DNA from: Lysobacter_I brunescens
GTDB taxonomy: Bacteria > Pseudomonadota > Gammaproteobacteria > Xanthomonadales > Xanthomonadaceae
Length of the DNA: 64,000 nt
Direction: 5' to 3'
Assembly: GCF_042677005.1 (NCBI RefSeq)
Contig: NZ_JBHTIF010000001.1
Coordinates: 2,356,001 to 2,420,000, forward strand
Positions 23,206-30,944 of this stretch are shown one piece after another (positions within the stretch are counted from its first letter, which is position 1; each line of letters starts with the position of its first letter). The translations under genes and the position numbers were made by a program. The notes beneath the pieces are model-generated. The model was given only the letters and a program-made list of their open reading frames with translations, had not been told where the DNA came from and did no database searches.

Positions 23206-24924
23206 ATGGGCGGCGAGAAGAACGACGGCGAACCCCACAAGCGCGACAAGGACGGCCGTCTGACGGACGGCGTGGCGACCTATCCGGCCGACGCGCACGA
23301 CATGCAGACCTTCGTCGATGCGCGCGACGCGCTGAGCCAGCTGCCGGCGCCGACGCTGTATCGCAGCAGCAACCCGCACGAACGCCTGTTCGTCGCGGCC
23401 TTCGACGGCACCGGCAACGATGCCAACCGCGATCCGGCGCACATGACCAACGTCGGTCGCTTCCGCGACCAGGTCGAGGCGCTCGAAGGTCCGGACGCGG
23501 ACCGCATCAAGGTCGGCTATGTCGAAGGCCCGGGGACGCAGCGCAATGCGATCGCACGCGCGATCGACGGCGCGCGTGGCCACACCTACGAGCAGCGGCT
23601 GGAGGAGATGTACGACCAGCTCGCGATCCAGACCAAGCGCTGGCTCGCCGAGGATCCGGACGCGCAGGTCCGCGTGGTCAGCGTCGGCTTCAGCCGCGGC
23701 GCCGAGCAGGCCGCCGGTTTCACCCGCCTGGTCCACGAGCGCGGGATCCAGGACATCGACGGCGCCCGCGTCGTCCGCGACGAGCACGGCCAGAAGCGCA
23801 TCGACTACACCGCGCCGGCGCTGGCCGCGCCCGGCCAGACCCCGCAGGCCGTGGGCCTGTTCGATCCGGTCGGCACCGGCGTGCCGCGCGATCACGACCG
23901 CCGCCTGCCGCCCTCGGTCATTTCCGGCTTCCAGATCACCGCCGAGGACGAGCGTCGCAGCCTGTTCAAGTCGACCAGCATCATGGATCCCGGGCAGACC
24001 CCGGACGGTCGTTTCCTCAACGTGATGGTGGCGGGCGCGCATTCCGATGTCGGCGGCAGCTATCACCTCGACGGCCTATCCTCGCGCAGCGGCAACCTGA
24101 TGACCGACTACGTGAACGCGCTGAGCGATCGGCCGTTCCTCAACAAGGTGCAGGAGCCGAGCGATCCGGCGATGAACGTGGTGCACCGCTCCGAGCAGGG
24201 CATGTTCCTGTACCGGATCACGCCCAAGGTCGATCGCCGCGAGGACGAGGGCACCGTGGAGCGACTCGCGCCGGACCGGCTGGTCGGCAAGGGCGGCGAC
24301 GCCTTCAACGCCGAGCCGCGCGACGAGCGCATGGCGGCGGCCTTCGACTGGCGCAGGGTGTCGATCGGCGTCGTGCCGCCCGAGGCCCCGGCCAAGCCTG
24401 TCGCTGCGCAGCCGCCGGCGGTGGAACAGCCCGGCAGGCCGCAGGATCCGTCCGTCTCCGGGCACCCCGACCACGGCACTTATCGCAACCTGCATGGCAT
24501 GGTCCAGGGCATGCATGCCCAGAACGGCATCGCCGCCGACGACGCCATGAACCGCCAGGCCTCGCTGGCCCTGCTCGCCGCCTACAAGCGCGATGGCGCC
24601 GCCGGCGGCGCGCTCAGGGCGGATGCGGGTATCGACGGCGTCGTGCTCAGCCAGGCGAGCGCGCAGAACCCGGATGTCGGCGGCAAGTACGCGATCCTCT
24701 ACCAGGGCGATCCGAACAGCCCAACCGTGCGCAACCTTGCGGTGCCGACCCGGGACCTGATGCAGGCGCCGGAGCAGAGCCTGCAGCAGATCGATGCGGC
24801 CAACCAGCAACTGCAGCAGGCGCAGCAGCGCAGCCAGGCCCAGGCGCCGCCGCAACCGACGCAGCAGCAATCGGTGGATCCGAATACGCAGCAGCCCGGG
24901 ATGGGCCCGCGTTCGCTGTTCTGA
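23206..24924 (+). CDS. Putative T4SS effector phospholipase: DUF2235 (Tle1-like) lipase plus C-terminal XVIPCD (X-Tfe)
   Basis: The 572-residue protein has a DUF2235 alpha/beta hydrolase domain (about 58-345): AFDGTGNDANRD, the lipase box GFSRG with Ser 163, GLFDPVGTG with probable acid Asp 220, and AGAHSDVGGSY with His 279. After a Pro-rich linker the XVIPCD starts (about 419: GHPDHGTYRNLHGMV) and runs to about 535, with IDGVVLS and YQGDPNSPTVRNLAV, then a Gln-rich tail ending PRSLF. There is no signal peptide, as expected for a T4SS substrate. In Xanthomonas such effectors are injected into rival bacteria. The gene before it encodes a likely immunity lipoprotein, and the T4SS core operon is 8.5 kb downstream. 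The killing role is inferred. Confidence 0.85.
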   Translation: MGGEKNDGEPHKRDKDGRLTDGVATYPADAHDMQTFVDARDALSQLPAPTLYRSSNPHERLFVAAFDGTGNDANRDPAHMTNVGRFRDQVEALEGPDADRIKVGYVEGPGTQRNAIARAIDGARGHTYEQRLEEMYDQLAIQTKRWLAEDPDAQVRVVSVGFSRGAEQAAGFTRLVHERGIQDIDGARVVRDEHGQKRIDYTAPALAAPGQTPQAVGLFDPVGTGVPRDHDRRLPPSVISGFQITAEDERRSLFKSTSIMDPGQTPDGRFLNVMVAGAHSDVGGSYHLDGLSSRSGNLMTDYVNALSDRPFLNKVQEPSDPAMNVVHRSEQGMFLYRITPKVDRREDEGTVERLAPDRLVGKGGDAFNAEPRDERMAAAFDWRRVSIGVVPPEAPAKPVAAQPPAVEQPGRPQDPSVSGHPDHGTYRNLHGMVQGMHAQNGIAADDAMNRQASLALLAAYKRDGAAGGALRADAGIDGVVLSQASAQNPDVGGKYAILYQGDPNSPTVRNLAVPTRDLMQAPEQSLQQIDAANQQLQQAQQRSQAQAPPQPTQQQSVDPNTQQPGMGPRSLF

Positions 24925-24938
24925 GATGCCGATGCGAC

Positions 24939-24958
24939 TCCCGGCCTGCGGGCCGGGA
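24939..24958 (+). terminator. Hairpin after the phospholipase effector gene
   Basis: tcccggcc-tgcg-ggccggga is an 8-base perfect stem 14 bases after the stop, without a T-run. It is also adjacent to a short tandem repeat. Confidence 0.5.
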
Positions 24959-24960
24959 TC

Positions 24961-25016
24961 GAGGATTCACGACCGAAGATTCAGGGCCGAGGACTCAGGA
25001 CCGGGAATCGAGGGTC
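24961..25016. repeat. Four imperfect 14-base tandem repeats
   Basis: Units are gaggattcacgacc, gaagattcagggcc, gaggactcaggacc and gggaatcgagggtc, a consensus close to GAGGATTCAGGACC. The last unit reaches the stop codon of ygfZ, which reads on the other strand. Confidence 0.65.
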
Positions 25017-25887
25017 AGCGGGCCAGCCCGCCGTGCAACGGCTCGAACCGCCACGAAGCCCCGGCCATGCCGGGGTTTTCGGCATTGAGGTCCAGCGGCA
25101 GCACCGCCAGGCCCAGGTCGCCGCAGGCCGAGACGACCGTGCCCACGGTCTGGTCGCCCAGCGGCAGCTCCGTGCCGGGGACCAGCGGGGCGTCGCTGCG
25201 CACCAGTGCCAGGCCGCGCTTCGCCTGGCCGAGGAAATGGGTGCGGGCGACGATTTCCTGCCCCGGGTAGCAGCCCTTCTTCACGCTGAAGGCGTTCAGG
25301 CGCTCCAGCGACAGCTGCTGCGGTGTCCACTGCTCGGATTGCGAGGGGTCCAGGCGGGGCAGGCCATGCGCCAGATCCATGCAGCGCCAGCGCGCCACCA
25401 GGGCGGCGTTCGCGCCAGGGTGCAATTCGGGGCCGATCCTGAGGCTGCGTCCGGGCATGCCGCCGTCCATCCGGCCGCTGAGATCGAGTTCGATGCCGTC
25501 GGCGGCGCTGCCGACCCAGTGATTGCCCGAGGCCAGGCTGGACGCGGACAGCTTGCCGGCGATGCGCAGGTCGTCGCGGAGCTCGATCGCGAGCTTGCTG
25601 CGGAACTGGAAGCGGCGCAGGCGGGTCGCCAGGTCGTCGGCATCTGCATCCGGAACCACCAGCCATACCGTATCTGCAGCGATCCGGATCAGCGCGAAGA
25701 GGGCGATCAGCCGTCCCTTCGCGGTGAGCCAACCGTTCCAGTGCCACTGCCCATCGGCCAGCGCACCCACGTCGTTCATGGTCTGGGATTGCGCGAACGC
25801 CAGCGCGTCGCGACCGGAAAGCGCCACCAGGCGATGGTCGTAGAGCGGAAACCACGGGGTTTGCGACGCGTGTGGGTTGTCCGACAT
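25015..25887 (-). CDS. ygfZ: Folate-binding protein YgfZ (GcvT-like, Fe-S cluster maintenance)
   Basis: The 290-residue protein has the GcvT-like tetrahydrofolate-binding fold and the YgfZ signature KGCYPGQEIVART (about residues 207-219), whose Cys is essential in studied members. YgfZ helps keep or repair iron-sulfur clusters in enzymes. It is transcribed divergently from the succinate dehydrogenase block with only 39 bases between the starts, which fits joint control with a major Fe-S enzyme. The ATG at 25887 is preferred; a long upstream extension of the frame runs into the opposite gene and is rejected. Confidence 0.9.
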   Translation of the reverse strand: MSDNPHASQTPWFPLYDHRLVALSGRDALAFAQSQTMNDVGALADGQWHWNGWLTAKGRLIALFALIRIAADTVWLVVPDADADDLATRLRRFQFRSKLAIELRDDLRIAGKLSASSLASGNHWVGSAADGIELDLSGRMDGGMPGRSLRIGPELHPGANAALVARWRCMDLAHGLPRLDPSQSEQWTPQQLSLERLNAFSVKKGCYPGQEIVARTHFLGQAKRGLALVRSDAPLVPGTELPLGDQTVGTVVSACGDLGLAVLPLDLNAENPGMAGASWRFEPLHGGLAR

Positions 25888-25926
25888 GGGGGCGGGACTT
25901 AAACTTGACAGTTCAGGATTGCAGAC

Positions 25927-26097
25927 ATGATAGGCGAAACCGTTCCGACCCCAGAAAGCCTTCCGGGAGCCACCGCTTCCGGCAACGAGTCCAGGCAGGG
26001 ACAACGCACCGACGTCAAGGAGATCGGCGGCCGTGAAGGCCCCGATCCGACGCGTTACGGGGATTGGGAGAAGAACGGGCGCTGTATCGATTTCTGA
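25927..26097 (+). CDS. SDHAF4-like succinate dehydrogenase assembly factor (DUF1674), short gene
   Basis: This 56-codon gene is short and easily missed. The last 25 residues (from KEIGGREGPDP to KNGRCIDF) form the strongly conserved DUF1674/SDHAF4 motif, with TRYGDWEKNGR in it. SDHAF4 binds the flavinylated SdhA and limits damage before it joins SdhB. The N-terminal half is a low-complexity, probably flexible segment. It lies just ahead of sdhC on the same strand (158 bases) and divergent to ygfZ. TTGACA at 25905-25910 is a -35-like box in the 39-base gap. The gene thus opens the succinate dehydrogenase block, which also has SdhE. Confidence 0.88.
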   Translation: MIGETVPTPESLPGATASGNESRQGQRTDVKEIGGREGPDPTRYGDWEKNGRCIDF

Positions 26098-26255
26098 GCT
26101 TGCGGGGCTTCGCAGCTCCGGCGTCCCGCCGACGTGGTCATCGCCGATGCGCAGCGCGCGCCCGGCATGATCCACGAAGGCGCCGGTTCGTCGGCTGTCG
26201 CGGATCCCCGTCGGCGTTTCGTCACTCTTCCTTCTCCGACCTGGGCGCATCGAAC

Positions 26256-26645
26256 ATGCCTAACCGCGCACGACCCCTGTCGCCGCATCTGCAGATCTAC
26301 CGTCCGCAGATCACGACGACGATGTCGATCATGCATCGCATCACCGGCATCATTCTTTCCTTCGGCGCTTTCGTCCTCGCCTGGTGGCTGCTCGCCGTGG
26401 CGCAGGGTGGCGAGGCCCACGAACTCGCCTCGGCCTGCCTGGCCTCGCCGTTCGGCAAGCTGGCGCTGTTCGGTTTCTCGCTGGCGCTGGTCTACCACCT
26501 GCTCAACGGCATCCGCCACCTGCTGTGGGACGCGGGCTGGGGCTTCCAGATCCCGCAGGTCTACAAGTCCGGCTACACCGTGCTGGCGCTGACAGTCGTC
26601 TTCACGGCCGCGATCTGGTTCTTCGCGCTGCGGGGTGCGGCATGA
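26256..26645 (+). CDS. sdhC: Succinate dehydrogenase cytochrome b556 subunit
   Basis: The 129-residue membrane anchor has three hydrophobic spans. The family blocks RPLSPHLQIYRPQ and SIMHRITGIIL sit at the N-terminus, and YHLLNGIRHLLWD carries the heme-ligand His. It binds heme b and ubiquinone with SdhD. Its stop overlaps the sdhD ATG by 4 bases. The 158-base space before it may hold part of the operon promoter, but I see no clear boxes there. Confidence 0.93.
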   Translation: MPNRARPLSPHLQIYRPQITTTMSIMHRITGIILSFGAFVLAWWLLAVAQGGEAHELASACLASPFGKLALFGFSLALVYHLLNGIRHLLWDAGWGFQIPQVYKSGYTVLALTVVFTAAIWFFALRGAA

Positions 26646-27049
26646 GTTCGTCGTCCCGCAACAACACCCGCGACTTCCGCACGCCGGTCGGCCGCGCGCG
26701 CGGCCTCGGTTCCGCCAAGTCCGGCACCGGCCACTTCTGGTGGCAGCGCGTCACCGCCATCGCCCTGGCCCTGCTGGTGCCGTGGATGATCGGCCTGGCG
26801 CTGGCCCTGGTCGGTGCCGACATCTACGACATCCAGGCCACGCTGGCCAAGCCGTTCAACGCCATCGCGCTGGCGCTGTTCGCGATCTGCCTGTTCTGGC
26901 ACGCCCGCCTGGGCCTGCAGGTGGTGGTCGAGGACTACATCCACCACCGCGCGACGGAGATCGCCCTGCAACTGCTGATCACGTTCGCCTGCGCGGCCGG
27001 CGCGCTCGCTTCCCTCTACGCGATCGGTCGCATCGCCCTGCTGGCCTGA
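26642..27049 (+). CDS. sdhD: Succinate dehydrogenase hydrophobic membrane anchor subunit
   Basis: The 135-residue protein has three membrane spans and the block HARLGLQVVVEDYIHH, where the second heme ligand and quinone-site residues lie. It forms the membrane part of complex II with SdhC. It overlaps sdhC by 4 bases and is followed by sdhA after 4 bases, so the operon is tightly packed. Confidence 0.92.
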   Translation: MSSSSRNNTRDFRTPVGRARGLGSAKSGTGHFWWQRVTAIALALLVPWMIGLALALVGADIYDIQATLAKPFNAIALALFAICLFWHARLGLQVVVEDYIHHRATEIALQLLITFACAAGALASLYAIGRIALLA

Positions 27050-27053
27050 GCCC

Positions 27054-28880
27054 ATGACCTCCGCATACAAGATCACCGAACACAAGTACGACATGGTCGT
27101 CGTCGGCGCCGGCGGCGCCGGCCTCCGCGCGACCTTCGGCCTCGCCCACAAGGGCCTGCAGACCGCGTGCATCACCAAGGTCTTCCCGACCCGCTCGCAC
27201 ACGGTCGCGGCGCAGGGCGGCATCTCCGCCGCGCTGGGCAACATGGGCGAGGACGACTGGCGCTTCCACTTCTACGACACCATCAAGGGCTCGGACTGGC
27301 TGGGCGACCAGGACGCCATCGAGTACATGTGCCGCGAGGCCATTCCCGCGATCATCGAACTCGAACACCAGGGCGTGCCGTTCTCGCGCACCGAAGACGG
27401 CAAGATCTACCAGCGTCCGTTCGGCGGCATGACCACGCACTACGGCAAGGGCACCGCGCAGCGCACCTGCGCCGCCGCCGACCGCACCGGCCACGCGATC
27501 CTGCACACGCTCTACCAGCAGTCGCTGGCGCACGACGCGCGCTTCTTCATCGAATACTTCGCGCTCGACCTGATCATGGACGAGGAGGGCGTCTGCCGCG
27601 GCGTGCTCGCGCTGGACATGGCCGAAGGCACGCTGCACCTGTTCCGCGCCCAGGGCGTGGTGCTGGCCACCGGCGGCTATGGTCGCGCCTACTTCTCCGC
27701 GACTTCGGCGCATACCTGCACCGGCGACGGCGGCGGCATGGCGCTGCGTGCCGGCCTCGGCCTGCAGGACATGGAATTCGTGCAGTTCCATCCGACCGGC
27801 ATCTACGGCGCTGGCTGCCTCATCACCGAGGGCGTGCGCGGCGAAGGCGGCATCCTGCGCAACAGCAAGGGCGAGCGCTTCATGGAGCGCTACGCGCCGA
27901 ACGCGAAGGACCTCGCCTCTCGCGACGTCGTCTCGCGTTCGATGACCCTGGAAATCCGCGAAGGCCGCGGCGTCGGCGAGCATGGCGACCACATCCATCT
28001 CGACCTCACCCACCTCGATCCGAACGACATCCACGAGAAGCTGCCGGGCATCGCCGAGAGCGCGCGCATCTTCGCGAACGTCGACGTGACCAAGCAGCCG
28101 ATTCCGGTGATCCCGACCGTCCACTACAACATGGGCGGCATCCCGACCAACTACCACGGCGAAGTCGTGCAGTTGAAGGACGGCAACCCGGACGCAGTGG
28201 TCCCCGGCCTGTACGCCATCGGCGAAGCGGCCTGCGTGTCGGTGCACGGCGCCAACCGCCTGGGCTCGAACTCGCTGCTCGACCTCGTTGTGTTCGGCCG
28301 TGCGGTCGCCAACCGCTGTGCCGAAACGATCCGTCCCGGCATGCCCCACAAGTCCCTGCCGGCGGATGCCTGCGACAAGTCGCTGGCCAACCTCGACAAG
28401 CTGCGCAACGCCAACGGCGGCACCGCCACCGCGGACCTGCGCCTGCGCATGCAGCGCACCATGCAGGAAGACGCGGCGGTGTTCCGTACGCCGGACGGCC
28501 TGACCCGCGGTGTCGGCCGCATCCGCGACTGCGTGAAGGCCTTCGAGGACATCCGCGTCAGCGACCGTTCGCTGATCTGGAACTCCGACCTCATCGAGAC
28601 GCTGGAACTGCAGAACCTGCTGGGCCAGGCGCTCACGACGATCGTTTCGGCCGAGAACCGCACGGAGTCGCGCGGTGCCCAGGCCCGCGAGGATTTCTGG
28701 GAGAAGGACGAGCACGGCAACCTCGCCGAGAACGGCATCCGCGACGACGAGAACTGGCTCAAACACACGCTGTGCTGGGCAGACGAGGCGGGCAACACGC
28801 GCATCGACTACCGCCCCGTCCACCTGTACACCCTGAGCAACGACGTCGAAGCCGTTCCGCCCAAGAAGCGCACCTACTAA
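27054..28880 (+). CDS. sdhA: Succinate dehydrogenase flavoprotein subunit
   Basis: The 608-residue protein oxidises succinate to fumarate in the TCA cycle. It has the dinucleotide-binding start (VVVGAGGAGLRATFGLA), the covalent FAD site SHTVAAQGG, and the substrate/active-site blocks HPTGIYGAG, GEGGILRN and SRDVVSRSM. Length and C-terminus (PKKRTY) are normal for the family. Flavinylation is helped by SdhE, which is encoded at 30258. Confidence 0.97.
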   Translation: MTSAYKITEHKYDMVVVGAGGAGLRATFGLAHKGLQTACITKVFPTRSHTVAAQGGISAALGNMGEDDWRFHFYDTIKGSDWLGDQDAIEYMCREAIPAIIELEHQGVPFSRTEDGKIYQRPFGGMTTHYGKGTAQRTCAAADRTGHAILHTLYQQSLAHDARFFIEYFALDLIMDEEGVCRGVLALDMAEGTLHLFRAQGVVLATGGYGRAYFSATSAHTCTGDGGGMALRAGLGLQDMEFVQFHPTGIYGAGCLITEGVRGEGGILRNSKGERFMERYAPNAKDLASRDVVSRSMTLEIREGRGVGEHGDHIHLDLTHLDPNDIHEKLPGIAESARIFANVDVTKQPIPVIPTVHYNMGGIPTNYHGEVVQLKDGNPDAVVPGLYAIGEAACVSVHGANRLGSNSLLDLVVFGRAVANRCAETIRPGMPHKSLPADACDKSLANLDKLRNANGGTATADLRLRMQRTMQEDAAVFRTPDGLTRGVGRIRDCVKAFEDIRVSDRSLIWNSDLIETLELQNLLGQALTTIVSAENRTESRGAQAREDFWEKDEHGNLAENGIRDDENWLKHTLCWADEAGNTRIDYRPVHLYTLSNDVEAVPPKKRTY

Positions 28881-28925
28881 CCGCGAACGGGGCCCGTGCC
28901 CCGTCCGCGCATTCCGGATCTGATC

Positions 28926-29711
28926 ATGGCCGAGTTTTCCCTTCCCAAGAATTCCAAGGTCCACAAGGGCAAGCGTTTCTCCGCGCCCGCCGGCGCCAAG
29001 CGCGTGCGCGAGTTCAAGGTGTATCGCTGGAGCCCGGACGACGACGAGAATCCGCGCACCGACACCTACGAAGTCGATCTCGACACCTGCGGCCCGATGG
29101 TCCTGGACGCGCTGATCAAGATCAAGAACGAGATCGACCCGACGCTGACCTTCCGCCGCTCCTGTCGCGAAGGCATCTGCGGTTCGTGCGCGATGAACAT
29201 CGACGGCACCAACACGCTGGCCTGCACCAAGGCCATCGAAGACTGCGCCAAGCAGGAAGTGCCGATCTACCCGCTGCCGCACATGCCGGTGATCAAGGAC
29301 CTGGTGCCGGACCTCACGCACTTCTACGCGCAGTACGCGTCGATCAAGCCGTGGATCCGTACCCAGAGCGCGCCGCCGCCGGACAAGGAGCGCCTGCAGT
29401 CGAAGGAAGACCGCGCCAAGCTCGACGGCCTGTACGAGTGCATCCTCTGCGCCTGCTGCAGCACCAGCTGCCCGAGCTACTGGTGGAACGGCGACCGTTA
29501 TCTGGGCCCGGCGATCCTGCTCCAGGCCTATCGCTGGATCATCGACAGCCGCGACGAGGACACCGGTGCGCGCCTGGACGACCTCGAGGATCCGTTCAAG
29601 CTCTATCGCTGCCACACCATCATGAACTGCGCGCGGACCTGCCCGAAGGGCCTGAATCCGGCGCAGGCGATCGGCGAGATCAAGAAGCTGATGCTGGCGC
29701 GACAGGTCTGA
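28926..29711 (+). CDS. sdhB: Succinate dehydrogenase iron-sulfur subunit
   Basis: The 261-residue protein carries the three clusters: SCREGICGSCAMNIDG with a later Cys for [2Fe-2S], CILCACCSTSCP for [4Fe-4S], and CHTIMNCARTCPKGL completing the [3Fe-4S] and [4Fe-4S] ligands. It passes electrons from FAD to quinone. The ATG at 28926 is chosen because it precedes the conserved N-terminal region; 45 bases separate it from sdhA. Confidence 0.97.
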   Translation: MAEFSLPKNSKVHKGKRFSAPAGAKRVREFKVYRWSPDDDENPRTDTYEVDLDTCGPMVLDALIKIKNEIDPTLTFRRSCREGICGSCAMNIDGTNTLACTKAIEDCAKQEVPIYPLPHMPVIKDLVPDLTHFYAQYASIKPWIRTQSAPPPDKERLQSKEDRAKLDGLYECILCACCSTSCPSYWWNGDRYLGPAILLQAYRWIIDSRDEDTGARLDDLEDPFKLYRCHTIMNCARTCPKGLNPAQAIGEIKKLMLARQV

Positions 29712-29729
29712 TCCACGCGATCACCCCAC

Positions 29730-29752
29730 GACGGGCGCCACGTGCGCCCGTC
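29730..29752 (+). terminator. Hairpin after sdhB
   Basis: gacgggcgc-cacgt-gcgcccgtc is a perfect 9-base stem, 18 bases after the sdhB stop, followed by TTCACG. It would partly separate sdhCDAB from the downstream sdhE group. Confidence 0.6.
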
Positions 29753-29801
29753 TTCACGAGGTGTTCGCGACAGGCCCAGGCCGCGCAGGATGTGCCGCAA
29801 T

Positions 29802-29819
29802 GGTGGGCTGAAGCCCACC
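29802..29819. repeat. Small palindrome GGTGGGCTGAAGCCCACC
   Basis: ggtgggct-ga-agcccacc is an 18-base element of a kind often seen between genes of xanthomonads. It lies 14 bases before the next gene and could affect its expression as a 5' hairpin. Confidence 0.6.
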
Positions 29820-29833
29820 CTACGAGGTGAGCG

Positions 29834-30256
29834 ATGACCAATCACGCGATCTTTCTGCCGGGCCTTGCGATGGTGGCGCTCACCTTCGTCGTGCTGATGG
29901 TCATGTACCGCCGCCGCGTCGCGCAGATGAAGCGCGAGCGCATCCATCCGCAGGCGGTGGCGACGTCGGCGGAGTCCGCGGCGAAACTCACCGACAGCGG
30001 TCCTGCGGACAATTTCCGCAACCTGTTCGAACTGCCGGTGCTGTTCTACTTCGCGCTGGCGGTCTGTGCGATCACCGGCCTGCAGGACATCGCGACCCTG
30101 GCGCTGGCCTGGGCTTTCGTCGGCGCGCGCGCACTGCACAGTGCGATCCAGTGCAGTTACAACAAGGTCATGCACCGCTTCAAGGCCTATCTGCTCGGCG
30201 CCGCGATCCTGCTGGCGCTGTGGGTACGCATCGCGATCCACCTGGTCGCTGGCTGA
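29834..30256 (+). CDS. MAPEG family membrane protein
   Basis: The 140-residue protein has four hydrophobic spans. The MAPEG pattern is seen in the loop DNFRNLFELPVLFYFALAV and in the later WAFVGARALHSAIQC. Eukaryotic relatives act on eicosanoids and glutathione; bacterial ones are mostly uncharacterised. The gene is inserted between sdhB and sdhE and ends one base before the sdhE start. It has a GAGG-type ribosome site. Confidence 0.8.
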   Translation: MTNHAIFLPGLAMVALTFVVLMVMYRRRVAQMKRERIHPQAVATSAESAAKLTDSGPADNFRNLFELPVLFYFALAVCAITGLQDIATLALAWAFVGARALHSAIQCSYNKVMHRFKAYLLGAAILLALWVRIAIHLVAG

Positions 30257-30257
30257 T

Positions 30258-30521
30258 ATGCGCACACCCACCGAGGCCGAACGCATCGAACTGCAGAAGC
30301 TGCGCTGGCGCAGTCGTCGCGGCATGCGCGAGCTCGACCAGCTGATGGAACGCTACCTGGCCGCGCGCTGGCTGGAAGCCGATGACGCCGAGCGTGCGGT
30401 CTTCGATCGCCTGCTGGCCTGCGAGGACGATCGCCTGTGGCGCTGGTTCCTCGGCTACGAAACGGCAGAGGACGCCGACCTGCATGCGATCGTCGAACGC
30501 ATCCGCGCCCTGCCGGTTTGA
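30258..30521 (+). CDS. sdhE: FAD assembly factor SdhE (YgfY)
   Basis: The 87-residue helical protein has the RGxxE motif (RSRRGMRELDQLMERYL) needed for attaching FAD to SdhA, and the later block LLACEDDRLWRWFLG. It promotes flavinylation of succinate dehydrogenase. It starts one base after the MAPEG stop, and its end is overlapped by the next gene, as in E. coli where sdhE overlaps ygfX. Confidence 0.9.
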   Translation: MRTPTEAERIELQKLRWRSRRGMRELDQLMERYLAARWLEADDAERAVFDRLLACEDDRLWRWFLGYETAEDADLHAIVERIRALPV

Positions 30522-30921
30522 GTGGCGGCCTTCGCGCTGGGTGACGGCCGCGCTCTGCGCGCTGGCCGTCCTGGCGCCGCTGTCGCTGTGGGCCTCGAAC
30601 CTGCCCGCCATCGCTGCCTGGCCGCTTGCGGTCCTCGCCAGCGGCTGGGCCGGATGGTCGGCATGGCGCCATGCGCGCATCGTACCGCTGTCGATCGTGG
30701 TCCCGGCGGAGGGCGACGTCACCGTGGCGGGACAGGTCGTGCACGGCTTCGACATCACCTGGCGCGGCGCATTGGCCTTCCTGTCCTGGCGCGACGGGGC
30801 AGGGCAGGGCCATCGGCTCGCACTCTGGCCGGATGTCCTCGCCCCCGCAACGCGGCGTGAACTGCGCCTGGTCGCGGCCGCGCGCGCCGCTGTGCGAATC
30901 GGCGGGCCGGTGGCACCATAG
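30484..30921 (+). CDS. YgfX-like (CptA-like) membrane protein
   Basis: The product is about 145 residues with two adjacent membrane spans (VTAALCALAVLAPLSLW and AAWPLAVLASGWAGWSA). A cytoplasmic part follows, with a WRG-type strand (DITWRGALAFLSW) and LWPDVLAPATRRELRLV, the pattern of YgfX proteins. In E. coli YgfX is encoded next to SdhE and has been proposed as its membrane partner. I chose the ATG at 30484, which overlaps sdhE by 38 bases; GTG 30541 is an alternative. Position supports the family call more than sequence does. Confidence 0.72.
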   Translation: MRSSNASAPCRFEWRPSRWVTAALCALAVLAPLSLWASNLPAIAAWPLAVLASGWAGWSAWRHARIVPLSIVVPAEGDVTVAGQVVHGFDITWRGALAFLSWRDGAGQGHRLALWPDVLAPATRRELRLVAAARAAVRIGGPVAP

Positions 30922-30944
30922 CCCGGACCCCTCGACGCACTCTC

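Noticed and set aside
25888..26250. N-terminal extension of YgfZ on the minus strand
   Set aside because: It runs antisense through the SDHAF4-like gene, while the ATG at 25887 matches the family start.
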